A stretch of 44,375 bases of DNA, taken from contig CAJTRO010000031.1 of NCBI GenBank assembly GCA_910579015.1, positions 1 to 44,375 of the forward strand. Direction: 5' to 3'. The notes under the pieces are model-generated. The model did no database searches. It had not been told where the DNA came from and saw only the letters and a program-made list of their open reading frames with translations. The stretch is from an uncultured Dorea sp. Lineage in GTDB: Bacteria > Bacillota_A > Clostridia > Lachnospirales > Lachnospiraceae. Positions 1 through 8,863 of this stretch are shown here, in pieces (position 1 is the first letter of the stretch; each line of letters starts with the position of its first letter). Made by a program: the position numbers and the translations under genes.

Positions 1-36
1 ATATTATACGCTGCCACGTGTGTCAACCATTTTCTT

Positions 37-489
37 CTATATTTTCCCCACATTTTTATTCATATTTAATACCATAACCTCCGACTCACACCCGTTATGG
101 TACTGCGGGCACTCCACACATTTGGTCACAAACGGCGCCTCCTCCCTTGGAGTCACCTGGAACCCGAACTTCTCATAGAACTTCGGCACCTTCGCGGTAA
201 GCCACAGCCTCTCTGCCCCCAGCTGTTCTGCCTCCTCCATCACGGCTCTGACCAGACGCGTGCCGTATCCCATCCCTCTGAATCCCTCTTCTACAGCAAC
301 GCACCGCAATACATATTCTCCGCGGGACAGGCAGAGCCCCGATGCACCGAAACGCCTGCCGTCCTTCTCATCAAACAATTCAAAACAGGTGATCAGCCCT
401 TCCGGGCGGGGATCTTCGGGACTGATCTCCAGTCCGGCCCTCACAAACAAATCCACCAATGCCTCATACTCCATTGTTCTCTTCAACAT
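37..489 (-). CDS. GNAT family N-acetyltransferase
   Basis: Predicted small cytoplasmic acyl-CoA-dependent N-acetyltransferase of about 150 residues; substrate unknown. The acetyl-CoA pyrophosphate-binding signature of the GNAT fold is visible as the segment VEEGFRGMGYGTRLVRAV (R-G-M-G-Y-G core), followed by the usual helix and a LTAKVPKFYEKFGF segment typical of the last strand and helix of the fold. The C-terminal tail carries a cysteine cluster (CVECPQYHNGC) that could bind metal; this is a guess. I chose the ATG at 489 because AGGGGG lies about ten bases upstream; an in-frame ATG at 516 has no such site. It is divergent from the GH13 gene, with which it shares the AT-rich intergenic region. 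Family call is firm, function is not. Confidence 0.8.
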   Translation of the reverse strand: MLKRTMEYEALVDLFVRAGLEISPEDPRPEGLITCFELFDEKDGRRFGASGLCLSRGEYVLRCVAVEEGFRGMGYGTRLVRAVMEEAEQLGAERLWLTAKVPKFYEKFGFQVTPREEAPFVTKCVECPQYHNGCESEVMVLNMNKNVGKI

Positions 490-540
490 CCGATTTCCGC
501 CCCCTGGTTCGTCCAAATTTCTTCCATATCTTGCTTTGAC

Positions 541-571
541 TATAGCATATTACAAATATTTTTGCTATAAT
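541..571 (+). promoter_or_regulatory. Extended -10 promoter within an inverted repeat, upstream of the GH13 gene
   Basis: TATAGCA (541-547) and TGCTATA (563-569) form a perfect 7-bp inverted repeat with a 15-bp centre. The right arm overlaps an extended -10 element, TGCTATAAT (563-571). A protein bound to the repeat would cover the promoter, so it may be an operator. No good -35 at 17 bp is seen, which fits an extended -10 promoter. Operator role is inference. Confidence 0.45.
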
Positions 572-637
572 ATTTTCAGATTAAAACATAAAGCAGCGCC
601 CGCCAAACAGCGGAAAGGCAGAAAGCGAGGTATATCA

Positions 638-1948
638 ATGTGGGCTTATAATGGAGTATTTTATCAAATATATCCAATTGGATTCTGTGGTGCACCCGTA
701 CACAATGACGGAGAATGTGTCTCCCGGATCCGGAAACTACTGGACTGGTCGGAGTATCTTGGCAATCTCGGAGTAGATTCTATCCTGCTTAACCCGATAT
801 TCGAGTCGGATAACCACGGCTATGACACACGTGATTTTAAGCAGATAGACTGCCGGCTTGGAACGAACGAGGATTTTGCTGAAGTCTGCAAGAGTCTCCA
901 TGCACATGGCGTGAAGATCGTCCTGGACGGAGTGTTCAACCATGTGGGACGCGGATTCTGGGCCTTTAAGGATGTCCAGGAGAAGAAGTGGGATTCCCCG
1001 TATAAGGACTGGTTCCATATTAATTTCGACGGCAATAATGCCTACAATGACGGCTTCTGGTATGAAGGCTGGGAAGGACATTTTGAATTAGTAAAGCTTA
1101 ATCTCCAGAATCCTGCCGTTGTGGATCATCTCCTGGAATGTGTGAAGTTCTGGGTGGATACATTTGACATCGACGGTCTGCGGCTGGATGTTGCTTACTG
1201 TCTGGACCGCAATTTCATGAAGAGGCTCCGCACTTATGTACAGGAACTTAAGGAAGATTTTGTGCTGATCGGCGAGGTTCTCTTCGGAGATTACAACCTG
1301 ATCGTGAATGACGAGATGCTCCACAGCTGTACGAATTATGAATGTTACAAGGGGATCTATTCCAGCTTCAATTCCATGAACCTGTTTGAGATCGCCCATT
1401 CCCTGCACCGCCAGTTCGGCGCAGACCAGTGGTGTATCTACCGCGGCAAGCATCTGATGACCTTTGTCGACAACCATGATGTTACGAGACTGGCGAGTAT
1501 ACTTACCAATAAGAAGCATATCCCGCTGGCGTATGGACTATTGCTTGGAATGCCGGGCATCCCCTGCTTATATTATGGAAGCGAATGGGGCGAGACCGGC
1601 GAGAAAGCGCCGGACAATGATTACGCACTGAGGCCGTGCTTCGAAGAACCCAAGCCTGATGAGCTTACCGATCACATCCGGCATCTGATCGAAGTCCGCC
1701 AGAAGAGTGATGCCATCTGCAACGGTTCTTACCGCAACGTTGTAATCCAGAATCATCAGCTGGTATTCGAACGCTGCTCTGATAAGGAACGGGTGATGGT
1801 CGCGATCAATGCATCAGATGCACCTTATACGGCACGCCATCAGGACTTGCGCGGTGAAGCTGTCGATCTCCTGACCGATGAAGAAGTAACCATGGACGGA
1901 CAGCTTGAGCTTCCTCCTTACAGTGTACAATATCTTAAGCTTATGTAG
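638..1948 (+). CDS. GH13 alpha-amylase family glycosidase (cyclomaltodextrinase/neopullulanase-like)
   Basis: Cytoplasmic alpha-glucan hydrolase or transglycosidase of 436 residues, expected to act on maltodextrins or alpha-glucosides brought into the cell; no signal peptide is present. All four GH13 signature regions are visible: DGVFNH (97-102), GLRLD with the nucleophile Asp at about 184, IGEVLFG with the acid/base Glu at about 213, and FVDNHD with the transition-state Asp at about 281. A short C-terminal beta domain follows. The frame is open far upstream, but the ATG at 638 is chosen because a purine-rich GCGAGG precedes it by seven bases and GVFYQIYP starts the barrel as in the family. 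The gene is monocistronic and ends in a duplicated 3' segment (see repeat at 1904-2043). Exact subfamily and substrate are not settled. Confidence 0.88.
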   Translation: MWAYNGVFYQIYPIGFCGAPVHNDGECVSRIRKLLDWSEYLGNLGVDSILLNPIFESDNHGYDTRDFKQIDCRLGTNEDFAEVCKSLHAHGVKIVLDGVFNHVGRGFWAFKDVQEKKWDSPYKDWFHINFDGNNAYNDGFWYEGWEGHFELVKLNLQNPAVVDHLLECVKFWVDTFDIDGLRLDVAYCLDRNFMKRLRTYVQELKEDFVLIGEVLFGDYNLIVNDEMLHSCTNYECYKGIYSSFNSMNLFEIAHSLHRQFGADQWCIYRGKHLMTFVDNHDVTRLASILTNKKHIPLAYGLLLGMPGIPCLYYGSEWGETGEKAPDNDYALRPCFEEPKPDELTDHIRHLIEVRQKSDAICNGSYRNVVIQNHQLVFERCSDKERVMVAINASDAPYTARHQDLRGEAVDLLTDEEVTMDGQLELPPYSVQYLKLM

Positions 1949-2043
1949 GCCCTGAGACATCTCCAGTAAAAGGCTTGAGCTTCCGGCTTACAGTGTACAA
2001 TATCTTAAGCTTACGCAGGCCCTGAGACATCTCTGGCAAAAGA
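1904..2043 (+). repeat. Imperfect tandem duplication of the GH13 gene 3' end (2 x 70 bp)
   Basis: The last 45 bases of the GH13 coding sequence plus about 25 bases beyond its stop (1904-1973) are repeated directly at 1974-2043. The two 70-bp units differ at about seven positions. The stop codon of unit 1 (ATGTAG) is ACGCAG in unit 2, so the second copy is not an equivalent gene end. The period is not a multiple of three. Confidence 0.9.
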
Positions 2044-2046
2044 AAC

Positions 2047-2104
2047 GAGAGAGCTTCATGGAATTATGAAGACTTGCAAAGTCTAAATTACATGAAACTC
2101 TCTC
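2047..2104. terminator. Bidirectional hairpin between convergent genes
   Basis: GAGAGAGCTTCATG (2047-2060) pairs with CATGAAACTCTCTC (2091-2104) with one mismatch, and an inner AGACTT/AAGTCT stem sits in the loop. It lies between the convergent GH13 and M15 peptidase genes. On the minus strand the stem is followed by a pyrimidine-rich run (GTTTCTTTT), on the plus strand by CTTCTG, so it suits the minus-strand transcript better. Confidence 0.55.
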
Positions 2105-2176
2105 TTCTGAAATTCCGGAAGTGTCAGATTATATGTGTAAGTTCTAAGTTCTTTCTAAATGGAAGCTTCAGTCGTC

Positions 2177-3034
2177 CTACCGCTTCTCAAAATGCTGGTA
2201 ATCCTTCACGCCTTCCCAGTCTCCGCCCCAGGTAAAGCCGTATTTTGTAAAGGTCTGATAACAGATATCTCCCTGTCCTATCATATGTGCCTCCGCCGCA
2301 GACCTGTCGATATACCTCTCCATATCCTTATAAGTCTCACGAAAACTCCCGTCTTCATTATAAGCCACATAAGGATTCTGAAGCGGGTTCACATCAACCG
2401 CATATCCCAGGGCATGGTTCGAAAGATCGGACAGTCCCGGAATCGTCCTGTAATTAAAGGCAGACGTATTATTATTCTCGATAGAATTCTTATCCGTAGA
2501 CTCGCCGTCCCCTGTCCAGTACTCCTCCACCAGGTACATGGCCGCGATCTCATAATCCTGATCGAACAGTTCCAGGAAAATGTTCCTTACGTCCTCTGCG
2601 ATACCGGCATTCACAATCATCTCGCCAATCTGGATCCTGTGATCATAATTATAATGGGGCATCTTAAGATAACGCAGTTCATCTATGCCGATATTCTCAT
2701 TCTCTACATAAGATTTACCGTTAATACGCTGAAAGACGTCATCACCGATCTCATTTACAGAGAAATATTCTGACAGGCGCTCCTTATCCAGCTGTGCTAT
2801 ATCAACGACGGTCCCCGCCGGCAATTCCAGAAAATCCTTTACCGATACAGGCTCGAGCACAGGACCTTCCGGCATCTGATCCGATCCGTCACCGTCAAAA
2901 AGCTTCTTCCTCTTAACAAATGCCAGCACCACAAGGATCACAACAAGCACCATACACACTCTGACCATCAGACGTATCAGGATGCGCCGTTTTCTCTCCA
3001 GTGTTCTGTTCCGTCTCCTGCTCCCTTGTTTCAT
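2177..3034 (-). CDS. Membrane-anchored M15 family D,D-carboxypeptidase (VanY/DdpX-like)
   Basis: Zinc peptidase expected to trim peptidoglycan stem peptides outside the membrane. It has 285 residues: a basic N-terminus, one transmembrane segment at about 19-40, a linker, and a C-terminal M15 domain. The zinc-binding SNHALGYAVD motif (His about 207, Asp about 214) and the distal DYQHF motif (His about 281) are the family's three metal ligands; GFTWGGDW is the conserved loop before the last ligand. I start at the second of two close ATGs (3034) because GGAGG is nine bases upstream of it and only three from the first (3040). It lies downstream of tyrS in the same direction with a 34-bp gap and may be read through from it. 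Whether it acts on D-Ala-D-Ala or L-Ala-D-Glu bonds cannot be told. Confidence 0.85.
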   Translation of the reverse strand: MKQGSRRRNRTLERKRRILIRLMVRVCMVLVVILVVLAFVKRKKLFDGDGSDQMPEGPVLEPVSVKDFLELPAGTVVDIAQLDKERLSEYFSVNEIGDDVFQRINGKSYVENENIGIDELRYLKMPHYNYDHRIQIGEMIVNAGIAEDVRNIFLELFDQDYEIAAMYLVEEYWTGDGESTDKNSIENNNTSAFNYRTIPGLSDLSNHALGYAVDVNPLQNPYVAYNEDGSFRETYKDMERYIDRSAAEAHMIGQGDICYQTFTKYGFTWGGDWEGVKDYQHFEKR

Positions 3035-3068
3035 ATGCATTCACCTCCATTTCTTTCACAAATGGAAA

Positions 3069-4292
3069 TTATTTTACAACAACTTTTCGGAAATTCTTCT
3101 TCCCCTTCTTAAGCACAATTCCTTCGCCTAAGAGAGCTTCTTTCGTAAACGACGCATAGATATCCGCAACCTTCTCGCCGTCAACAACCACTCCGCCCTG
3201 GATTACCGCACGCCGTGCATCGGACTTACTGGAAACAAGGCCGGATTTTACCAGCATGGTCAGGATGTCGATCCTGCCTTCGCTAAGATCCTCTTCCGTA
3301 AGCTCAGCCGTCGGCATATCTGCCGCCGCTCCCTGGCTGAACAGCGCTTTCGCCGCATCCATAGACCTCCTTGCTTCTTCCTCGCCATGGACCATCTTGG
3401 TCAGCTCAAATGCAAGGATTTCCTTTGCCTGATTAAGCTGCGCGCCTTCCCATGAATCCATCCGGTCGATTTCCTCAAGCGGAAGGAAGGTCAGCATACG
3501 GATACACCTGAGAACATCCGCATCCGCTACATTTCTCCAGTACTGGTAAAACTCGAACGGCGTTGTCTTATTAGGATCAAGCCACACCGCCCCCTTCTGC
3601 GTCTTGCCCATCTTCTTGCCCTCTGAATTAAGAAGAAGGGTGATCGTCATGGCGCTTGCGTTCTTCCCAAGCTTCCTGCGGATCAGCTCTGTGCCTCCAA
3701 GCATATTGCTCCACTGGTCGTCACCGCCAAACTGTAGATTACAACCGTATTTCTGGAATAATGCGTAGAAATCATAGCTCTGCATGATCATGTAATTGAA
3801 CTCCAGGAAGCTTAAGCCCTTCTCCATCCTCTGCTTGTAACACTCCGCAGTCAGCATCCTGTTCACGCTGAAATGTGCACCCACCTCGCGCAATACTTCG
3901 ATGTAATTCAGGTCCTTGAGCCAGTCGGCATTATTGACCATCAACGCCTTTCCTTCTGAAAAGTCGATAAAACGGCTCATCTGCTTCTTGAAGCAGTCAC
4001 AGTTGTGCTGTATCGTCTCCTCCGTCATCATCTGCCGCATATCGGTTCTTCCGGACGGATCGCCGATCATCGCCGTACCTCCGCCAATCAGCGCGATCGG
4101 CTTATTGCCTGCCTCCTGTAGACGCTTCATCAGGCATAACGCCATAAAATGTCCCACATGGAGACTGTCCGCAGTCGGATCAAATCCGATATAGAAGGTC
4201 GCTTTCCCGTTGTTGATCAGCTCCCTGATCTCTTCTTCGTCTGTCACCTGGGCGATCAGTCCTCTCGCCTTAAGTTCCTCATAGATTCCCAT
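3069..4292 (-). CDS. tyrS: Tyrosyl-tRNA synthetase
   Basis: Class I aminoacyl-tRNA synthetase that charges tRNA-Tyr in the cytoplasm, 407 residues, the normal length for bacterial TyrS. The HIGH motif appears as HVGH (45-48), the KMSKS loop as KMGKT (227-231), the tyrosine pocket segment as YDFYALFQ near 173-180, and an S4-like RNA-binding domain fills the last 60 residues. The ATG at 4292 has AGGAGG nine bases upstream; the longer in-frame extension runs into the T-box leader and is not coding. Expression should be governed by the tyrosine T-box just upstream. Confidence 0.97.
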   Translation of the reverse strand: MGIYEELKARGLIAQVTDEEEIRELINNGKATFYIGFDPTADSLHVGHFMALCLMKRLQEAGNKPIALIGGGTAMIGDPSGRTDMRQMMTEETIQHNCDCFKKQMSRFIDFSEGKALMVNNADWLKDLNYIEVLREVGAHFSVNRMLTAECYKQRMEKGLSFLEFNYMIMQSYDFYALFQKYGCNLQFGGDDQWSNMLGGTELIRRKLGKNASAMTITLLLNSEGKKMGKTQKGAVWLDPNKTTPFEFYQYWRNVADADVLRCIRMLTFLPLEEIDRMDSWEGAQLNQAKEILAFELTKMVHGEEEARRSMDAAKALFSQGAAADMPTAELTEEDLSEGRIDILTMLVKSGLVSSKSDARRAVIQGGVVVDGEKVADIYASFTKEALLGEGIVLKKGKKNFRKVVVK

Positions 4293-4363
4293 AGTGTTCT
4301 TCCTCCTGTTTGATTCTGTTGTCTGCTTCACAGGGGCAGAAGTGTTGACCGTAAACGCAATAC

Positions 4364-4396
4364 AAAAAACCGCCCCTATCGTTAAGATAAGGACGG
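4364..4396 (-). terminator. T-box-controlled intrinsic terminator of tyrS
   Basis: On the minus strand CCGTCCTTATC, a TTAAC loop and GATAGGGGCGG form an 11-bp stem with G-U pairs, followed at once by TTTTTTG. It is the alternative to the T-box antiterminator that would form with the TGGTACC sequence just upstream. Confidence 0.9.
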
Positions 4397-4722
4397 ATAT
4401 ATTCTCCGTGGTACCACCTTGCTTCACCGGACATTCACATGTCTGGCCTCTGTAAGCTGCGTATTCACAACTCTTGCACGGTAACGTGTGCCTCCCGTCA
4501 CAGCCTACTCATATACACAGAAAATCAGTTCTATGTCATATATACTTTCGGTGTGCAGCTCCGAGATGTATTCGCGATCCATGCCTTCATGCGCCTCTCA
4601 CCAGCCGGCGGCTCTCTGTATGGGTGTATGCGGTCACTACTTCTTCTCTTCCAAGCCTTTATTCTGTGTTAACTCTGACAAGCAGTCCGGCCTCTGGCTG
4701 TCTGCCGGCCGTCCGTCTGCTT
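4364..4722 (-). promoter_or_regulatory. Tyrosine T-box leader of tyrS
   Basis: Transcribed leader that senses uncharged tRNA-Tyr and lets transcription continue into tyrS. Visible on the minus strand: the Stem I features AGAGAG and GGTGAGAGG; the specifier region GAATACATCTCGGAGC, with a UAC tyrosine codon at 4570-4568; the T-box sequence AAGGTGGTACCACGG (4406-4420), whose TGGT pairs with an ACCA tRNA end; then the terminator hairpin. The 5' end is placed from the promoter at 4730-4758. The long gene-free stretch upstream of tyrS is explained by this element. Confidence 0.93.
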
Positions 4723-4729
4723 GAATAGA

Positions 4730-4758
4730 ATCCTACCGCATTTATGCTGGTTTGTCAA
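4730..4758 (-). promoter_or_regulatory. Sigma-A promoter for the T-box-tyrS transcript
   Basis: Minus strand TTGACA (4758-4753), a 17-bp spacer and TAGGAT (4735-4730). It lies just past the GH3 gene stop and about 440 bp before the tyrS start, as expected for a T-box leader. Confidence 0.8.
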
Positions 4759-4776
4759 GAAGGAGTTTCATATAAA

Positions 4777-7386
4777 TCATTTTGCATCCTGAAACTGCTC
4801 AAGATAGCTGACTGCATCTTCATACTGATTAGACTGAATGCAAAGCCGGATCGTATTACATACGCACCATTTCAGTTCCCGAAGCGTCAGCCTTCCCTCA
4901 TCCAGTGCGCGCCGGATTTCTTCGTGATCCTCGAACGTCCCGGGCATCACCATGTCGTTCCCTGCCCGTATACATCCGGATGCGGTGCAGATCCCCCGTG
5001 TAGAATCCGTCGTCGTCGTCCAGTCTGTCATGACCGCCCCGCAGAAGCCCCATTCATCTCTGGCGGCTTTCTTACAGATATCATAACAGTTCGCGGCATG
5101 GACGCCGTTGATCATATTGTAAGAAGTCATGATACTCATCGGCTGAGAATTCTTCACCGCAGTCTCGAAGCCTTTGAGATATATCTCCCTCAATGCACGC
5201 TCTGATACGACGGAATCCGAGCCCATACGATTATCCTCCTGATTGTTGCAGGCAAAATGCTTGATCGTAGTCCCAACTCCCGGAAGCTTCTGCACACCCA
5301 GCGTCATTGCCGACGCCATAAGCCCGGACAGCAATGGATCTTCCGAATAATATTCGAAATTACGTCCGCACAGCGGATTCCGGTGGATATTCATTCCCGG
5401 AGCCAGCCACAGTGTAATGCCGAACCGTTCCATCTCAGAACCTGTCATCTCCCCGATCTCTTCTATAAGCTCTGTATTCCAGGTCTGTGCAAGCAGTGTG
5501 CCCACAGGAACAGCCGTACAGTATTGATAATACGTCGTCCCCGTCTTCTCTGCCTCCGATGCAAAGAAACCCTTTTCCAGTGACTTAAGAAAGCTCTCCT
5601 TTACGATCTTTCCGTCCGCAATCTGATATGTCTGGTTCAGTCTGAGCCCCGCAGGCCCGTCTGCCAGTACCATGCCGGCAACATTCCACGGAGGAGCCGA
5701 GGCCGCCGAGGATGTTTCCGCCGCTGAACCCGGAACCGAAAACCCGGCCGAACCAAGAGAGCTTCCCTGTCCTCTTCCCGGATCTCCGGTTGCCAACTGG
5801 ATCAGCTGTTCTGTCTCTAAAGACTCTGTAATCTCCCCTGCCGGTCCCGTCAGAGACTCTGACATATCCGTATAGTTGATCTTCTGTGTCGGGATATCCT
5901 TCGCGTAGATCATCACCGGCGGGAAGGAAAGCCTGTCTGCTTCTTTCTGCCATTCCTCCTCTTTTTGGCGCACGCGCTCCAGATCCGGAACAATCTCTTC
6001 CAATTCTTCCTGCAACGGGCAGATGTGCTCACACTGTACCATGACCACCTCTTCATCGAGACAGATGGTTCCGGCAAGGCTTGAGGACGCCAGAGAATTC
6101 CCCACCCATATCCCGTAGGTTCCCTGTTCCAGTATCCATGCGGCGTCTTCTTCACTATAGGAAGCCAGATCATACAGCGGGAAGAGAAGCTTTAATTCCT
6201 GCGTCTCCTTCGGCGCTAACAGGCGGGTTTTCCCAAATGCCGCCAGACGTCTGAATTCTTTCGTCAGACGCTTCTGCGGGCAGGATACATAGACTTGTAC
6301 TACCTCCTTGCCGGCATAGATATCTCCTGTATTCGTGACAGATACATTAAGCCGGATACCCGTTGTGGTATTCCTCCTGCCTTCTGCCCGGCCTGCCGGC
6401 CTGACAGACAGTCCTCCTTTCATCTCCACGGATGAGATCCCGGACGTACAAAGTTCAAAATCGGTATAGGACAAACCATATCCGAATCCATAGCGCACCG
6501 GAACCTCAAAGGTATCGAAATAGCGGTATCCGACATAGATCCCTTCCTTGTATTTCTCTGTGTTCACATCTCCGTTCTTATAACTGAAGGTCTGTGCATT
6601 CGGATAGTCCGTATATTGATACGTCCACGTATCCGCCAGCTTCCCGCTGGGAGACACATCTCCCGACAGAATATCTGCGAATGCATTTCCCCCTTCCTGT
6701 CCTGCCTGTACAAACTGGATGACGGCATCAATATTCGGCAGTTCATCCACAAACCCCAGATCGATGAGCCCTCCGGTATTGACCACCAGCACGACAGAAC
6801 GGTAAGCCTCTGAGATCTGTCCAAGAAGCGATCTTTCTTCCGCTGTAATATAATAGTCTCCCGGTTCGTCCCTGCGGTCTGCATTCTCTCCTGCTATACG
6901 GCTCAGGACATATATCGCCGTGTCCGCACCGTCCTGCATTGCCTTCTCCATATCTATCCCAGGTCCGCACGGCATCAAGAACGGTGTGGTAGAATATACC
7001 TCGAAGAAATTCTCCTTGCCGGGACTTAATCTGCTTAAGATATCATCCCTCCATCTGCACCGCTCCTGCTCGTACACCCTGTCGTATGCCTGGATCCATT
7101 CCCGGCTTACGATTTCATATCCGCCTGCCGTAAGTCCCTGGAAGATAGACACACAGTCCCGTTCATTGACGTCACCGGAGCCTGTCCCTCCTTTGATGGT
7201 CTTATCTGCCCCCGCGCCGTACAAGCCGATCCTGCTTCCCCTCGCCAGAGGCAGGATACCGCCTTCATTCTTCAGAAGGACAAATCCTTCTGCCGCGGCC
7301 TTCCTGGCCGTTCTTCTGTGCTCTGCTTCCCACTGCGCCGGTTCATTGGACGTTGTTCCTGTCAGTTTTCGTTCCTTTATCCTCAT
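4777..7386 (-). CDS. GH3 beta-glucosidase family protein with inverted domain order
   Basis: Predicted cytoplasmic exo-acting beta-glycosidase, 869 residues, no signal peptide. The domain order is the reverse of classical GH3. Residues about 30-310 are the alpha/beta C-type domain (AAAEGFVLLKN, then GTGSGDVN). A fibronectin-III-like domain follows at about 310-440 (GYGLSYTDFEL). The TIM-barrel domain is last, at about 590-869, with the KHFACN substrate-binding motif and the nucleophile Asp at about 788 in VMTDW (family consensus SDW). The order is known from some rumen and gut Clostridia. The ATG has AGGAGG six bases upstream. The nearest promoter overlaps a perfect inverted repeat, so the gene is probably repressed or induced individually. 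Substrate is not predictable from this alone. Confidence 0.88.
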   Translation of the reverse strand: MRIKERKLTGTTSNEPAQWEAEHRRTARKAAAEGFVLLKNEGGILPLARGSRIGLYGAGADKTIKGGTGSGDVNERDCVSIFQGLTAGGYEIVSREWIQAYDRVYEQERCRWRDDILSRLSPGKENFFEVYSTTPFLMPCGPGIDMEKAMQDGADTAIYVLSRIAGENADRRDEPGDYYITAEERSLLGQISEAYRSVVLVVNTGGLIDLGFVDELPNIDAVIQFVQAGQEGGNAFADILSGDVSPSGKLADTWTYQYTDYPNAQTFSYKNGDVNTEKYKEGIYVGYRYFDTFEVPVRYGFGYGLSYTDFELCTSGISSVEMKGGLSVRPAGRAEGRRNTTTGIRLNVSVTNTGDIYAGKEVVQVYVSCPQKRLTKEFRRLAAFGKTRLLAPKETQELKLLFPLYDLASYSEEDAAWILEQGTYGIWVGNSLASSSLAGTICLDEEVVMVQCEHICPLQEELEEIVPDLERVRQKEEEWQKEADRLSFPPVMIYAKDIPTQKINYTDMSESLTGPAGEITESLETEQLIQLATGDPGRGQGSSLGSAGFSVPGSAAETSSAASAPPWNVAGMVLADGPAGLRLNQTYQIADGKIVKESFLKSLEKGFFASEAEKTGTTYYQYCTAVPVGTLLAQTWNTELIEEIGEMTGSEMERFGITLWLAPGMNIHRNPLCGRNFEYYSEDPLLSGLMASAMTLGVQKLPGVGTTIKHFACNNQEDNRMGSDSVVSERALREIYLKGFETAVKNSQPMSIMTSYNMINGVHAANCYDICKKAARDEWGFCGAVMTDWTTTTDSTRGICTASGCIRAGNDMVMPGTFEDHEEIRRALDEGRLTLRELKWCVCNTIRLCIQSNQYEDAVSYLEQFQDAK

Positions 7387-7408
7387 AAGCGCCTCCTGTT
7401 AATTAATA

Positions 7409-7451
7409 ATGGTCTGTTATTCATTATATTACAAATAACAGACCATGTATA
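7409..7451 (-). promoter_or_regulatory. Promoter embedded in a perfect 12-bp inverted repeat (operator candidate for the GH3 gene)
   Basis: ATGGTCTGTTAT (7409-7420) and ATAACAGACCAT (7435-7446) are perfect inverted arms around a 14-bp centre. On the minus strand the centre contains TATAAT (7428-7423), with TATACA (7451-7446) 17 bp upstream as -35. The arms therefore flank the -10 and cover part of the spacer and start site, the usual place for a repressor operator. It could also act as a terminator of the upstream MATE gene, but no clear U-run follows. Confidence 0.6.
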
Positions 7452-7460
7452 TCCATTTTC

Positions 7461-8837
7461 TTAATCTATATGCTGTGAATCTGACTGTTTATCTTGCGGC
7501 ACAAGTTGTCTGGCACTTGAATCTTTTGCATACATTACGATACAGATAACTGCTAAAACAGTTTCTACAATTGGCTGTGCGGCAATCACTCCGTCTAATT
7601 GCCATAATCTATTCAGGATAATCACAGCCGGGATAAATAAGATTACATTTCTCATGATCGTAATGAGCAGGGATTTTACTGCCGCGCCTAATGCCTGAAA
7701 ATAACTCGTTATCATATTGATAACGCCAAGCATTGGTGCCGACACTCCTAATATCCTGATAAAATATCCTGTTTGATCTATAAGTGATTCATCATGGAGA
7801 AATACGTTTGCCAGCTTCATTCCAAATAAACAAAATGCTGTTAAAAAAATTACTCCTAAAAGAATTCCATATATTGTCGATATTTTTATTGTCTGCGACA
7901 TACGGTCATTTTTTCCTGCACCGTAATAATAGCCGACGAGCGGGGCAACTCCCTGTGAAAGACCAACCGACAACATAATTGGAACCATATCAACTTTGTA
8001 GGCAATCCCGTATGACGCAACTGCATTGGAACCATATTTTCCAATATAGTTGTTGAGAACGATATTGGAAACGCTGAGCAAAACGGTGATAAGCGCACCG
8101 GGAATTCCAATACTTACTACACTGCAAACCATTCTTTTATGTGGTGCAAATTGTTTTACCGAGAGTGACACCAGCTGATTTCCTTTTCTTGCCGCCCTAA
8201 TCATACAAACCAGATAATAAATCGTAGAACAGAAGAAGCCAAAGGACGTGGCAAGCGCCGCGCCGGCTGTCCCCCAGCCCAGCAATACTATCAGAACAAA
8301 GTCAAAGACAATATTGACAGTATTTCCAAAAGCCAGTCCGATAGTGCTTTCCTTAATAAAACCAAGTGAACGAAAAAGGTGGACCAATCCATTGGAGAGG
8401 ATAATAAAGGGTGCACCAAGAAAAATATATTTCAGATAATCATAGGTATAAGCCATATTTTCTGTGTCGGCACCCGATATTTTTGCTATCGGTTCCATAA
8501 AGAGGATTCCAGTAAGAAGAATAATAATTCCGGCAATCAACATTGCATATAAACAAAAATTCAGTGTATTTCTGACTTCTTTGTCTTTATTCTCTCCCAG
8601 AAGTCTGGCAATCACACTATTGCCGCCCATACCAAAAACAGACGCAACAGACATAATGATCAAAAGGATCGGCGTACATAGTGTAACTGCGGCAATCATC
8701 GCAGGCTCTTTTGTCAAAGAAACAAAAAAAGTATCCGCGATATTATAAATCAGAGTCGTAAGCTGTCCCAGCATGGCAGGCAGTCCCATACGCATAATCG
8801 CTTTTGAAATGTTTTTTTCTTCAAATACCGTTGTCAT
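7461..8837 (-). CDS. MATE family multidrug/toxin efflux protein
   Basis: Polytopic membrane exporter, 458 residues, expected to drive drug or metabolite efflux with a sodium or proton gradient. The protein is a near-continuous series of about 12 hydrophobic helices. Family hallmarks include the N-terminal MGLPAMLGQLTTLIYNIAD and its internal counterpart SIGIPGALITVLLSVSN, reflecting the two-lobe repeat, and SLGFIKESTIGLAFGN at the end of the first lobe. GGAGG stands nine bases before the ATG. It is divergent from the Crp/Fnr-type regulator with under 100 bp between the starts, so that protein is the obvious candidate regulator. Substrate unknown. Confidence 0.9.
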   Translation of the reverse strand: MTTVFEEKNISKAIMRMGLPAMLGQLTTLIYNIADTFFVSLTKEPAMIAAVTLCTPILLIIMSVASVFGMGGNSVIARLLGENKDKEVRNTLNFCLYAMLIAGIIILLTGILFMEPIAKISGADTENMAYTYDYLKYIFLGAPFIILSNGLVHLFRSLGFIKESTIGLAFGNTVNIVFDFVLIVLLGWGTAGAALATSFGFFCSTIYYLVCMIRAARKGNQLVSLSVKQFAPHKRMVCSVVSIGIPGALITVLLSVSNIVLNNYIGKYGSNAVASYGIAYKVDMVPIMLSVGLSQGVAPLVGYYYGAGKNDRMSQTIKISTIYGILLGVIFLTAFCLFGMKLANVFLHDESLIDQTGYFIRILGVSAPMLGVINMITSYFQALGAAVKSLLITIMRNVILFIPAVIILNRLWQLDGVIAAQPIVETVLAVICIVMYAKDSSARQLVPQDKQSDSQHID

Positions 8838-8863
8838 TCAATTTTACCTCCATCATCTGCTCC

